From contig NZ_JAHHXM010000007.1 in NCBI RefSeq assembly GCF_019037185.1, positions 62,304 through 126,303 on the forward strand: a DNA stretch of 64,000 nt. Reading direction: 5' to 3'. The notes under the pieces are model-generated. The model did not search any database, was not told the DNA's origin, and worked only from the letters and a program-made list of their open reading frames with translations. The position numbers and the translations under genes were made by a program. How positions within the stretch are numbered: position 1 is the stretch's first letter; the number at the start of each line of letters is the position of its first letter. The stretch is from Oceanobacillus caeni (GTDB lineage Bacteria > Bacillota > Bacilli > Bacillales > Amphibacillaceae). Of this stretch, positions 36,224 through 45,440 are shown one piece after another.

Positions 36224-36303
36224 TCCTTATAAAGGATAAATGATAAATAATACGTGTTTGTTCATTTATATGAAATGAGGGTGTTCTTTTATGTTTTGTT
36301 TTC

Positions 36304-37260
36304 TTAGTGGATTATTCCATTTAAAAATTGAGATAATCGATGTTCAAATTCTTCCGTCGCCACTTCATATGCTTTTGTATGACCCGCACCAGGAACTATC
36401 CATAATTCCTTTTCTCCTCCCGCGGCTTCATAAAGCTCATGTGCCATTTCTGTTGGTACTAATTCATCCTCATCCCCATGAATGATAAATAGTGGTAGCT
36501 TATTATTTTTCACTTGATCTAAAGCAGATGCCTCCTCAAAGGTGAATCCAGATCTAACTTTAGTCATCATACTAGTAAAGTCCAAAAGCGGACGTGCTGG
36601 TAAATCATATAAATGCTTTAATTGATGGGCAAGCTCTTCTTTTACCGTTGTATATCCACTATCTGCAATAATACCTCTCACTTGTGGAGGCAATTCCTCA
36701 CCACTTACCATTAATACAGTAGCCGCCCCCATGGAATTACCATGAAGGACTATGTCTTCTATATCATATTTTTCAATTAATACATCAACCCATCCAAGAT
36801 AATCAATTCGATCATGCCATCCATAACCAACATAATCTCCTTCACTATTTCCATGCCCTCTTGCATCCGGAATTAGAATATCAAATCCCAGATCATAATA
36901 GAATTTAGCATAATCTCCCATTTTGTCACTATCCGATCTATAACCATGGGCAAGAATGACTGCTTTATTATTTTGTTTTTCATTCTTTAAATACCTAGCA
37001 TATAATGTTAATCCATCAAAAGAAGTTTGGCTAACAGCTTCCAAATTTTGTTCTTTAAACCAATTCCTCGCGTCATCTAATGTAGAAGGTTCTTCCTCCT
37101 TTTTTACGACCTCAACAGTTTGTTCCTTTTTACCATCATACAACTCCACTTCCACTCCACGCTTTACAGCTTCCCCATAAAAATAATTAACAACGAAAAA
37201 CAAAGATGCACTCAGGACAATAAAAAGGATTGCTAATACTTTAATAATCTTTCTTTTCAA
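36304..37260 (-). CDS. Membrane-anchored alpha/beta hydrolase, YqkD-like (copy 2)
   Basis: This 318-residue paralogue of the protein at 34092 has a membrane anchor (about 5-27), the oxyanion loop VILAHGYRSDSDKMG, nucleophile S176 in GNSMG, the acid in IHGDEDELVP and the His in GAGHTKA. The IPDARGHGNSEGDYVGYGWHDR block parallels copy 1. The linker at 40-62 is a charged insert (Lys/Glu-rich) absent from copy 1. Probably a cell-surface esterase; substrate unknown. Confidence 0.85.
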   Translation of the reverse strand: MKRKIIKVLAILFIVLSASLFFVVNYFYGEAVKRGVEVELYDGKKEQTVEVVKKEEEPSTLDDARNWFKEQNLEAVSQTSFDGLTLYARYLKNEKQNNKAVILAHGYRSDSDKMGDYAKFYYDLGFDILIPDARGHGNSEGDYVGYGWHDRIDYLGWVDVLIEKYDIEDIVLHGNSMGAATVLMVSGEELPPQVRGIIADSGYTTVKEELAHQLKHLYDLPARPLLDFTSMMTKVRSGFTFEEASALDQVKNNKLPLFIIHGDEDELVPTEMAHELYEAAGGEKELWIVPGAGHTKAYEVATEEFEHRLSQFLNGIIH

Positions 37261-37373
37261 TTGTCTGCCCCCGATCCGTTTTCTTTTAAATTACCATAAA
37301 AACTTCTACTAAGCATTCGTCTAATTTCTAGGGTAACGGAATAAACTAGTAAAATCACCATGATAAAAGTCTA

Positions 37374-37570
37374 TCACGGACATAAGAAACGGAATACTAC
37401 CGTGGAAAGTCCGTGACAAAGGGGATCACGGACAAAGTTCCTGTTCTTCTTGCTTCAATCGTCCATGAGTGCTCTTCTCACGGACAAAGTTCCTGTTCTT
37501 CTTGCTTCAATTGTCCGTGAGCTCCTGTCACGGACAAAAGAAATAAAAACGCTCCTGGAATGTCCGTGAC
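37374..37570. repeat. Array of four inverted-repeat modules (TCACGGAC...GTCCGTGA)
   Basis: Four modules of about 43 bp lie at 37374-37416, 37426-37468, 37478-37520 and 37528-37569. Each starts TCACGGACA and ends with GTCCGTGA (GTCCATGA in module 2). The gaps are 9, 9 and 7 bp. Modules 2 and 3 are almost identical inside; modules 1 and 4 differ. A lone half (TCACGGACA) recurs near 52163. The remainder of the gap 37261-37373 holds nothing I can name. Confidence 0.85.
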
Positions 37571-37635
37571 AAGGTTCATAGACAAAAAGAGTGACCCTAA
37601 AGAACCTTTATTAGAAAACTTATGCTGGAAACAAA

Positions 37636-37664
37636 AAAGGTATCCCTCTATTAGAGATACCTTT
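37636..37664 (-). terminator. Terminator belonging to the truncated pbuX copy
   Basis: AAAGGTATC pairs with GATACCTTT, extended by TCT/AGA, next to A/T runs. It is the better-preserved version of the degenerate hairpin behind intact pbuX (about 52190-52217). Confidence 0.7.
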
Positions 37665-37675
37665 ATAAAAACGAA

Positions 37676-37804
37676 CTATGCTTCTTTTTCCTGCAACGAT
37701 ACCATTACTCGTTAAAATTTGTAAGCTTGCCGGTAAAACAGAGAATAATTCTGGAACAACAGTAACTCCAAGACCCATTCCCACTGGACACGCGATAATC
37801 ATAG
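37676..37804 (-). pseudogene. Truncated pbuX 3' end (xanthine permease remnant)
   Basis: The sequence encoding GVTVVPELFSVLPASLQILT is nearly identical to intact pbuX (52229-53527), with about five differences over some 118 bases. The copy ends abruptly at 37804, where intact pbuX continues. Inside, 86 bp are missing between two TTCCTGCAA repeats present in the intact gene (52241-52249 and 52327-52335), which also breaks the frame. Homology continues past the stop codon to 37654. Confidence 0.9.
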
Positions 37805-37878
37805 CACCTGTCGATAAATAAAAGCATGACCCTCTCTCTCCGAGATGTCATGCTGTGTCGTAATTCAACAAATCCTCA

Positions 37879-38256
37879 TTATTCAACCACTACTTCTCCA
37901 ACCATGCCCTCCTTCTCATGGTATCGGCATATCAATTCATACGTGCCGGTCTTTTCGGGCTTTATCGAGATTTTTTTCTCTTCTCCCGGTTGAAGCTCCA
38001 CATCAATGGCTAGTCTTTTTACAGTAAAGGTATGTTCTTTCATTCCTTTATTCTGAAGCAGTAGAATTGTCGTTTCTTCATTTGGAAGCGTAATTACGTC
38101 CGGATTAAAGAAATCATCGTTCAATTCGACCACGACTTCATTATTTGCATTCTGAGCTTGAGTTTCTGCAACTCCATGTAGCGAGCCAAAACTAGAAAGA
38201 ACCATGATCACCGCAAATACACAAACTAACCTTATTAACGGATTTTTAATAGACAT
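37879..38256 (-). CDS. Secreted cupredoxin-domain protein
   Basis: The protein has 125 residues. A signal peptide covers about 1-32 (LVCVFAVIMVLSSFGSL core, probable cut after VAETQA), followed by one cupredoxin barrel. A complete type 1 copper site is visible: H75 (KEHTF), C110, H113 and M118 in CRYHEKEGM. Such proteins carry electrons or bind copper outside the cell. It may be tethered by nothing but charge, since no lipobox is seen. A hairpin (AGCATGAC/GTCATGCT, 37820-37852) follows without a T-run. It is the only gene in the island with no link to sugars. Confidence 0.8.
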   Translation of the reverse strand: MSIKNPLIRLVCVFAVIMVLSSFGSLHGVAETQAQNANNEVVVELNDDFFNPDVITLPNEETTILLLQNKGMKEHTFTVKRLAIDVELQPGEEKKISIKPEKTGTYELICRYHEKEGMVGEVVVE

Positions 38257-38404
38257 TGGATAATACCTCCTTTCTGCCTGTTAGTTTCTTCAATTTACAG
38301 GAAAATATCAAAGAATATTAGAAGTGATATATTCGTCTATATCAGGTATGACTAATTCTAGATTTCATGATTTCACTTTTATTAAACGTTTCCTAAATAA
38401 CTTT

Positions 38405-38440
38405 AAAAGGAGAAAGCCATTCTTACGGCTTTCTCCTTTT
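38405..38440 (-). terminator. Terminator of the maltodextrin operon
   Basis: A perfect 14-bp stem (AAAAGGAGAAAGCC/GGCTTTCTCCTTTT) with an 8-nt loop overlaps the end of the ROK gene. Confidence 0.85.
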
Positions 38441-39431
38441 ATGCTTCTACTAAATTATCATTCCTTAGTTCCCGCTTCTCAAATCGACTTTTCACAAGAT
38501 AAGCCGCACCAATCATTCCTGCATCATTGTCCAATTGTGCGAGCTTCACTTCACAACATTCACTTACCCTAGGAAGGGCATACTTTTTGAATGCTGCTGT
38601 TATTTTAGCGAGCAGCGGCTCCCCTGCTTTAGAGAGTCCGCCACCAATTATAATCTGACTAGGATTGATCGTAACTGCCATATTTGCCATCGCCTTACCT
38701 AACATATCTGCCATCCGTTCAATAATCCTTTGACTCGCTTCATCTCCGGACGTTGCACAATCAAAAACATCTTTCGCTTCTAACATACCACGTTGGTTAT
38801 AACGGGCAGCGAGTACACCGTGAGGAGCTTCTTTTATATGATCCATGGCCATGTGCACAATTCCCGTTGCCGAAGCTATTGTTTCCAAACATCCCATTCT
38901 TCCGCAATTACAGCGGTATTCGTTTGGCGCAACTAAAATGTGTCCAATTTCACCGGCAGTGCCATTCGTTCCGTTCGAAATCTCTCCATTTGCGATAATT
39001 CCGCCACCAACTCCAGTGCCAAGCGTAATAAATATAAGGTTTTCAGCAGAGTTGCCGCTCCCTTTCCAGTTCTCCGCTAATGCTGCTAAATTAGCATCAT
39101 TTTCTATAAATACAGGTAAACTTGATAATCGGTGAAGTTCTTCTTTCAGATTGAAGTTTTTCCAACCAATATTTACAGCCTCTTCCACGATACCAGTTAC
39201 TGGATGTATAAAGCCTGGAGCGCCCACACCTATTCCTATTATTTTATTTTCTATTTTGTATTTTGATAAGGTATCCGCTATCGATGCCCAAATATCTTTT
39301 ACAATTGTCTTTCCTGCATTATCTTTGTTCGTTGGTATTTTCCACTTAACTAAAAATTCTCCCTTATGATTGATTAAGCCGATTTTTACAGTAGTGCCTC
39401 CAATATCTATGCCTATCATCAACTCATCCAT
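38439..39431 (-). CDS. ROK-family sugar kinase (glucokinase-like)
   Basis: The 330-residue protein begins with the ATP phosphate loop IGIDIGGTTVKIGL. The substrate motif is ENDANLAALAE with the catalytic Asp, then TLGTGVGGGII, EIGHI and the ROK zinc motif CNCGRMGCLE (about 178-187). GlcK-type ROK proteins phosphorylate glucose released from maltodextrins. It ends a leftward ten-gene set. A repressor role is unlikely because no N-terminal helix-turn-helix is present. AAGGAG lies upstream of the ATG. Confidence 0.88.
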   Translation of the reverse strand: MDELMIGIDIGGTTVKIGLINHKGEFLVKWKIPTNKDNAGKTIVKDIWASIADTLSKYKIENKIIGIGVGAPGFIHPVTGIVEEAVNIGWKNFNLKEELHRLSSLPVFIENDANLAALAENWKGSGNSAENLIFITLGTGVGGGIIANGEISNGTNGTAGEIGHILVAPNEYRCNCGRMGCLETIASATGIVHMAMDHIKEAPHGVLAARYNQRGMLEAKDVFDCATSGDEASQRIIERMADMLGKAMANMAVTINPSQIIIGGGLSKAGEPLLAKITAAFKKYALPRVSECCEVKLAQLDNDAGMIGAAYLVKSRFEKRELRNDNLVEA

Positions 39432-39510
39432 TTAGACGTACTCCTTATCATGTAAGTTTAGCGGATTGCTTCCTTATGAGTAGGTTACTCCTGAATGATC
39501 AAACAACATC

Positions 39511-41181
39511 TTATTTTATCTGATACACTCGGGCTTCATACGGACGGAAAGTCATCGTATCCAGTGTTTCATGAGCCTCTTGCACCTGATAGTTGCTTAA
39601 TCGCAATTCCGCCTGCTTCCCTAGTAAATTTTCAGGGAACTCGAAATCGGCAGTACCATCCAATAAGTTTGTTAAAATAACATACTGTTGCTCACCTAAC
39701 GTACGCACGTAAGCATAAATTTGCTCATGTTCTTCTAAGATAAGTTCATAGCTACCGTATATGAGTGTCTCATTTCCACGGCGCAGCTCGATCAACTTCT
39801 TATAATAATGGTAGATGGAATCGGGATTCTCCAGTTCGGCTTCTACATTGATTTCCTTCACATTTGGATTTACTTTCATCCATGGTGTTCCCGTTGTAAA
39901 TCCGCCGTTTTCCTTACTATTCCATTGCATCGGTGTTCGGGAGTTGTCCCGGCCGCTCTTCCAGATGATTTTCATCACCTCTTCATGACTTTTACCGGCT
40001 ACCCGTTCTTCTTTATAAAGTGTTTTAATTGCAACATCATTATAATCATCAATGGAATCAAACTTGACGTTCGTCATTCCAATCTCTTGCCCTTGATAAA
40101 TAAACGGTGTTCCTTGCATTAAAAAGTACATGGTTGCAAAGCTTTTTGCCGATTTTTCCCGCAAGTCCGTATCATTTCCCCATGTGGAAACAGAACGAGG
40201 CTGATCATGATTTTCTAAGAACAGAGCATTCCAGCCGATACCATCCAGACCTTTTTGCCATTTGCTGAGCGCTTTTTTAAGACCTTGCATATCGAGTCCG
40301 CCTGTTGCACTCTTGCCCCAAAGGTCCAAATGTTCAAATTGGAAAATCATATTGAAAAAGCCATTCTCCTCGCCGACCCATGCATCCGCTTGTTGAATTT
40401 TGACTCCGTTCGCTTCTCCGACGGTCATAATATCATATTTATCAAATGTTTCTTTTCTTAGTTCCTCCAGGAAAACTTCAATTCCAGGTCGGTTCATATG
40501 TCCCTCATACGAAGGAACATATTTTTGATTGTCGGGGTTCGGCATATCCGGAAAACCGGGAACTTTTTTAATATGTGAAATTGCATCGACTCGGAAACCA
40601 TCGATTCCTTTGTCCAACCACCAATTCACCATTTTATACAAATCGTGGCGAACTTCCGGGTTTTCCCAGTTGAGGTCTGGTTGTTTACTGGCGAATACAT
40701 GCATGTAATATTCCCCTGTCTTCTCATCGTATTCCCAGACGGACCCTCCAAAGATAGATTCCCAATTATTCGGGGCTTTGCCGTCTATCCCAGGATGCCA
40801 AATATAATAATCCCGGTATGGATTGTCCCTTGAAGAACGGGATTCAATGAACCATTCATGCTTATCCGATGTATGGTTAATGACGAGGTCCATAATCAAT
40901 TTCATACCACGGGCATGTACCTCTTCCAGTAATTCATCAAAATCTTCCATCGTTCCGTATTCGGCTGAAATTCCCTGGTAATCGCTAATATCGTAACCAT
41001 TATCAATGTTCGGAGATGGATAGATTGGGGAGATCCAAATGACATCAATCCCTAAATCCTGTAAATAATCCAATTTCGAGATGATACCTTGGATATCCCC
41101 GACGCCATCTCCATTTGAATCCATAAAACTTCGCGGATAAATTTGATAGGCTACCGCTTCCTTCCACCACTGGCTAGTCAT
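39511..41181 (-). CDS. GH13 alpha-glucosidase (oligo-1,6-glucosidase type)
   Basis: The protein has 556 residues with no signal peptide, so it acts inside the cell. The (beta/alpha)8 barrel motifs are DLVINH (98-103), GFRVDAIS with nucleophile D199, GEAN with acid/base E256 and ENHDQPRSV. The DSNGDGVGDIQGI calcium loop (21-33) and QPDLNWENPEVR are typical of GH13 subfamily 31 oligo-1,6-glucosidases, alpha-glucosidases and sucrose isomerase relatives. It would split imported oligosaccharides to glucose for the ROK kinase. Isomaltose against maltose specificity cannot be set by eye. Confidence 0.9.
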   Translation of the reverse strand: MTSQWWKEAVAYQIYPRSFMDSNGDGVGDIQGIISKLDYLQDLGIDVIWISPIYPSPNIDNGYDISDYQGISAEYGTMEDFDELLEEVHARGMKLIMDLVINHTSDKHEWFIESRSSRDNPYRDYYIWHPGIDGKAPNNWESIFGGSVWEYDEKTGEYYMHVFASKQPDLNWENPEVRHDLYKMVNWWLDKGIDGFRVDAISHIKKVPGFPDMPNPDNQKYVPSYEGHMNRPGIEVFLEELRKETFDKYDIMTVGEANGVKIQQADAWVGEENGFFNMIFQFEHLDLWGKSATGGLDMQGLKKALSKWQKGLDGIGWNALFLENHDQPRSVSTWGNDTDLREKSAKSFATMYFLMQGTPFIYQGQEIGMTNVKFDSIDDYNDVAIKTLYKEERVAGKSHEEVMKIIWKSGRDNSRTPMQWNSKENGGFTTGTPWMKVNPNVKEINVEAELENPDSIYHYYKKLIELRRGNETLIYGSYELILEEHEQIYAYVRTLGEQQYVILTNLLDGTADFEFPENLLGKQAELRLSNYQVQEAHETLDTMTFRPYEARVYQIK

Positions 41182-41250
41182 ACTTATTTCCTCCTTTAGC
41201 TGAACGGTTTGATATAGAACATCAGCTAATTCTTTTCCTGTAAAGCAAGA

Positions 41251-42219
41251 TTATGCCCACCAGATATTAGCGGGGGCCTCTTCCATATTGATAGCTTTCA
41301 AGTTTCGAACTGCTGCGCGAAAGCCTTCATCAATAGACATGATTGGATCTTCATGTTCAATGCTCATGACATAATCATAGCCATACGTCCTTAATGCACT
41401 AACTATGTTAGACCATTCTTGGATACTATGACCGTACCCAACTGAACGGAAACTCCATGCACGCGTCTGGACATCTGCATATGGCTGCATGTCTGTCAGT
41501 CCATACATGTTTACATTATCTTGATCAATAAATGTGTCTTTCGCGTGGAAATGATGAATCGCATTTTCCTTACCTAATATTTTAATCGCTGCAACCGGGT
41601 CGATGCCTTGCCACCATAAATGACTTGGGTCCAGATTAGCACCAATTGCCTCGTTCGTTGCATCTCGCAGTTTCAGTAATGTATAAGGTGTATGAACGAG
41701 AAAGCCTGCATGAAGTTCCAATCCAACTTTCACCCCATGATCTTTTGCAAATTGAGCTTGCTCTTTCCAATAAGGAATCAATTTTTTCTCCCATTGCCAA
41801 TTTAAAATATCAGTGTACTCGGTTGGCCATGGTGTCACAGGCCAGTTAGGGTATTTGGAATCTTCATGTGATCCTGGTGTACCGGAAAACGTGTTGACGA
41901 CTGGTACATCCAGCATTTGCGCAAGTTTCACGGTTTTCACGAACATATCATGGGATTTTTTTGCATGTTCTTTATTTGGGGAAACCGGGTTATCATGGCA
42001 GCTGAATGCACTGATCGTTAAGCCCCTTGAATGGACTTTATCGATAAATTCCTTCCGTTTATCCTCATTAGCGAGTAATTCATCCACATCACAATGAGCA
42101 GTGCCAGGATTCCCACCAGTACCAATTTCAACTGCTTGCAATCCAGCTTCCTTTACATGATCCAACATTTGTTCAAAAGGTTTTTCATTAAATAATACTG
42201 TAAATACGCCTAATTTCAT
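41251..42219 (-). CDS. Sugar phosphate isomerase/epimerase (xylose isomerase-like TIM barrel)
   Basis: The 322-residue protein opens MKLGVFTVLFNEKPFEQML. It shows metal-ligand segments of the AP-endonuclease-2/xylose isomerase fold: GLELHAGF (Glu and His), NLDPSHLWWQGIDP, HFHAKDT and a late SIEHEDP. Members of this family include IolE, IolI, YcjR and 3-ketosugar epimerases/isomerases. Position beside two Gfo/Idh dehydrogenases suggests it acts on an oxidised sugar rather than a sugar phosphate. That is inference. The next gene upstream ends 15 bp away. Confidence 0.85.
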   Translation of the reverse strand: MKLGVFTVLFNEKPFEQMLDHVKEAGLQAVEIGTGGNPGTAHCDVDELLANEDKRKEFIDKVHSRGLTISAFSCHDNPVSPNKEHAKKSHDMFVKTVKLAQMLDVPVVNTFSGTPGSHEDSKYPNWPVTPWPTEYTDILNWQWEKKLIPYWKEQAQFAKDHGVKVGLELHAGFLVHTPYTLLKLRDATNEAIGANLDPSHLWWQGIDPVAAIKILGKENAIHHFHAKDTFIDQDNVNMYGLTDMQPYADVQTRAWSFRSVGYGHSIQEWSNIVSALRTYGYDYVMSIEHEDPIMSIDEGFRAAVRNLKAINMEEAPANIWWA

Positions 42220-42234
42220 GGATACCGCCTCCAG

Positions 42235-43269
42235 TTAATTTAATGTTATACTTGATTTGTTTTCACTACTTTTGTAAATCGCTTCAATTATTTTAGTAAC
42301 AGTTCTGGCTTGCTCGGGTTTGTTCACTAATTCCGCTTCCCCAAGACAGCTTTCAATAAAGTTTTTGGCCTGAAGAAATCCTGCTTTTGCTTGATCATCT
42401 TCTACTTTTGCTGTGGTTGTTAGGTATGCTCCGTGTTTCGGCTGATAGAATTCAATTGGAAATACATTCAATCCGCCATTCGAACCGGATATGCTTACAT
42501 TTGTCGTATCTTCTTTTATATTTGCTGCCCAAGAGCATTCAAATAACATAGAGGCACCATTCTCAAATCGGATATAGGAAGATACATGGTCATCCACATC
42601 AAAAGATTCATGATCAAAGTTGCCCCAGTCGTTGAGCTGATTTGGCGTTTTGCTTAATCTGTTATACGTTGTTCCTGTTACTTCTACTGCGTTGGGTTCA
42701 TCTAATAGCCAAAGTGCTGCATCCAAAAAGTGACAACCCCAATCTATCAGACTTCCTCCGCCTTGTAATTGTTTATTCGTAAATACACCCCAGCCCGGAA
42801 CTTTCCGGCACCTTAATGCCTGGACCCTTGCTACAAGCGGGTCCCCAACCTCTTTCATCGTTTGTTTTGCCAGCTGAACAGATTCTATGAACCGATAATG
42901 ATACGCAATGCTTAAACACTTATCCGCTTTCTTTGCTGCTTTGATCATTAAATCGCACTCTTCGGCCGTGATGGCCATCGGTTTTTCACATAAAACATGG
43001 ACTCCTGCTTCTAATGCCGCGATAGAGATTTCTGCATGGAATTTATTCGGTGTGCAAATTGTCACCGCATCAACGGTGGCGAATAGTTCTTCATAATCGG
43101 AAAACACGTAAGGGATATTAAACTTTTCCGCTACTTCTTTTGCTTTTGTAATTTTAAGATCTTGTATTGCGGTAATTTCCACTTTGTCTGATAATGCCTG
43201 GTAGGCCGGGATATGACGATCTTGCGCTATCCCACCTACTCCGATGATTCCCATTTTCAATTTCCGCAT
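42235..43269 (-). CDS. Gfo/Idh/MocA-family dehydrogenase 1
   Basis: The protein has 344 residues. The NAD(P)-binding motif GIIGVGGIAQDRHIPAY is near the start. The family signature CEKPMAITAEECDLM (around residues 93-107) holds the EKP triplet, and LIDWGCHFLDAALWLL carries the late Asp/His pair. Such enzymes oxidise or reduce a sugar hydroxyl. The start is taken as ATG at 43269; a GTG at 43278 overlaps the stop of the previous gene and is too close to the GGAG site. It follows its paralogue without a gap. Confidence 0.88.
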   Translation of the reverse strand: MRKLKMGIIGVGGIAQDRHIPAYQALSDKVEITAIQDLKITKAKEVAEKFNIPYVFSDYEELFATVDAVTICTPNKFHAEISIAALEAGVHVLCEKPMAITAEECDLMIKAAKKADKCLSIAYHYRFIESVQLAKQTMKEVGDPLVARVQALRCRKVPGWGVFTNKQLQGGGSLIDWGCHFLDAALWLLDEPNAVEVTGTTYNRLSKTPNQLNDWGNFDHESFDVDDHVSSYIRFENGASMLFECSWAANIKEDTTNVSISGSNGGLNVFPIEFYQPKHGAYLTTTAKVEDDQAKAGFLQAKNFIESCLGEAELVNKPEQARTVTKIIEAIYKSSENKSSITLN

Positions 43270-43274
43270 CCATT

Positions 43275-44306
43275 TCACTTCTCCAAACTGATAATTCGTT
43301 TCGTTTCCACTGATTCCAATGCACCTAGAATCACTTGCAATGATTTCTTACCTTCCTCGCCATCAATTAATGGATTTGTATCATGAAGAATGGATTCGAT
43401 GAAATGATCGATTGTATGTGAGGTTGTTTGACCTCCATCTTCATTCGATTGAATGCCATCCAACTCATACTTCACTACCTCTCCATTATTGTATTGCACA
43501 ATAAGGGAGTATTCGGGATCATCCTCAAGCCTTAACGTTGCCTTTTCCCCATAAAGAATCGTTGAATTATCTTCTTTTGCGGTATATGCCCAGCTTGCTG
43601 CAAGTGTACCGACGATGCCGCTTGTTGATTTTAAAATTAACGTTGCATTATCATCGACATTGATATTTTCTTTCGCATTCGTTTCGACAAAAGCTCCAAC
43701 CTCTACGAATTCCTCACCTAACAGATAACGCAGTAAATCCGCTTTATGTACACCAAGGTCACCCATTGCTCCGATAAAGGCCTGATCTTTTTTGAAGAAC
43801 CAACTGTCCGCTCCGTCTGCACTCCAGCCTTCTGGGCCACCATGTCCAAAACTCGTACGGAAACTATAAATTTTTCCAATTTCACCTTGTTCGATTAATT
43901 TCCTTGCTTTTTGATGAGAAGAAACGAAGCGTTGATTATGGCCGATCATGAGTTTCTTATTATTCCTCTCGGCTGCTTCAATCATCTGTTCAGCTTCTTC
44001 ACGGGAAGTTGCCATCGGTTTTTCACATAAGACATGAGCGCCTGCATTTAGGGCAGCGATACTTACTGGTGCATGTAAATAGTTAGGGAGACAGACGCTC
44101 ACTGCATCGATATTTTCTGATTCCAGCAATGCTTCATAACTTGTATATGCCTTAGCATGATATTTTTCAGCAGTTTCTTTTACTCTTGCTTCATTAATGT
44201 CACTCACAGCGACAATCTCCACATGTGGGTTATTGTTGTATTCGATTAAGTGGCGGTGTTTTGCAATACTTCCACAGCCAATGACGGCAACACGAATTTT
44301 TGTCAT
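43275..44306 (-). CDS. Gfo/Idh/MocA-family dehydrogenase 2
   Basis: The 343-residue protein has the nucleotide-binding motif VAVIGCGSIAKHRHLIEY, CEKPMATSREEAEQMIEAAE and MGDLGVHKADLLRYLLG, the usual three landmarks. It differs clearly from dehydrogenase 1, so the pair probably does two different redox steps or acts on two substrates. It begins 87 nt after the regulator gene and its stop codon lies next to the start of dehydrogenase 1. Confidence 0.88.
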   Translation of the reverse strand: MTKIRVAVIGCGSIAKHRHLIEYNNNPHVEIVAVSDINEARVKETAEKYHAKAYTSYEALLESENIDAVSVCLPNYLHAPVSIAALNAGAHVLCEKPMATSREEAEQMIEAAERNNKKLMIGHNQRFVSSHQKARKLIEQGEIGKIYSFRTSFGHGGPEGWSADGADSWFFKKDQAFIGAMGDLGVHKADLLRYLLGEEFVEVGAFVETNAKENINVDDNATLILKSTSGIVGTLAASWAYTAKEDNSTILYGEKATLRLEDDPEYSLIVQYNNGEVVKYELDGIQSNEDGGQTTSHTIDHFIESILHDTNPLIDGEEGKKSLQVILGALESVETKRIISLEK

Positions 44307-44393
44307 AGGACGATTCCTCCTTCGATTATTTCTCGGCTATTTGTCTAGTGAATCCGCATTTCCATGCGCAGGGGGCCAGTCAATCTTCCATAT

Positions 44394-45419
44394 TCACTCA
44401 GACTTATATTCACTTACGGATTCACGGTAAATTACTTTGTGTGGAATGATGATCCGTTTTGCCGGTTCTGATTTATTTACTGTCTTTTCTATTAATGCTT
44501 TAGCTGATTGTGCGCCTATTTCATAGATTTGTATATCAATCGTTGTTAATGCAGGACGTGTAATTTCTGATAAATATACATTATTGAAGCTTACTAACGA
44601 AATATCCTTTGGAACATGCAATCCCGAATCTTCAAGCATGCTTAAAACACCTAAGCTGATTAAATCATCACTAATTACAATCGCTGTCGGAGGCGTCTCG
44701 AGCGCTAATAAACTCTCTACTGCTTCCCGCCCTCCTGATTTCAGAAATTCGGTATGAATCTGATACGCTTCTTTATTTTCTAGTCCAGCTTCATCCAGTG
44801 CTGCTTTATAGCCTTCCTCACGGTCAACTGTTACGAATAAATCCCTTGCCCCACCAATAAAAGCGATTTTTTCATGCCCTTGTTCAATAAGATGTTCGGT
44901 AATTTCTTTCCCTGCTGAAAAGTTATCATTATCGACATGGGTTGTTTCGCTGATGTTCTCATAGGGCTTTCCAACGATAACAAACGGAAATTCACTTTCC
45001 CTAAGGAACTGCGTAACAGGATCATTCATCCGGGAATAAAGTAAGATCATACCGTCGACATAACTGCCATAAACCATACGTTCAACTTCCGCAAGTATTT
45101 CTTCCTCTGTTTGTCCGCTGGAAAGCATCATTGTATATTGTTCCTTATGTGTAACAGATCCAATTCCCCGTAATACTTCTGGGAAAAATGGGTTTTGCAA
45201 TGCTTTGTCAGCAGATGATGGCAAGATAACACCGATTGACTTTGTTGATTTGGCAACTAAGTTTCGTGCATGAATATTCGGATGATAACCTAGCTTTTTC
45301 ATTGCTTTTCGTACTTTTTTCTTTGTATCAGGACTAATTCTCGGATTATCGGCAATTACCCTAGAAACTGTAGAGGGTGATACACCTGTTACCTTTGCTA
45401 TGTCTTTAATTGTTACCAT
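44394..45419 (-). CDS. LacI-family transcriptional regulator (MalR-like)
   Basis: The protein has 341 residues. The N-terminal helix-turn-helix is VTIKDIAKVTGVSPSTVSRV with the hinge helix NPNIHARNLVAKSTKSIGVI, followed by a periplasmic-binding-like sugar sensor domain. Wording resembles MalR-type regulators of maltodextrin genes in Gram-positive bacteria. The ATG at 45419 has GGGGTG at 9 nt; an ATG 12 nt upstream is too close to it. It lies within the operon and most likely acts at the paired operators near 50.0 kb. Confidence 0.88.
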   Translation of the reverse strand: MVTIKDIAKVTGVSPSTVSRVIADNPRISPDTKKKVRKAMKKLGYHPNIHARNLVAKSTKSIGVILPSSADKALQNPFFPEVLRGIGSVTHKEQYTMMLSSGQTEEEILAEVERMVYGSYVDGMILLYSRMNDPVTQFLRESEFPFVIVGKPYENISETTHVDNDNFSAGKEITEHLIEQGHEKIAFIGGARDLFVTVDREEGYKAALDEAGLENKEAYQIHTEFLKSGGREAVESLLALETPPTAIVISDDLISLGVLSMLEDSGLHVPKDISLVSFNNVYLSEITRPALTTIDIQIYEIGAQSAKALIEKTVNKSEPAKRIIIPHKVIYRESVSEYKSE

Positions 45420-45440
45420 TTTCCATTTCACCCCGCTTCT

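Noticed and set aside
37374-37570. CRISPR array
   Set aside because: The regular 50-52-bp period looks similar at first, but each conserved part is a pair of inverted arms, two interiors are identical, the inter-module gaps are 7-9 bp, and no cas gene is present.
37620-37802. Small 60-residue membrane protein
   Set aside because: It is a fragment of pbuX with a frame-shifted tail created by the 86-bp deletion, without start signals of its own.
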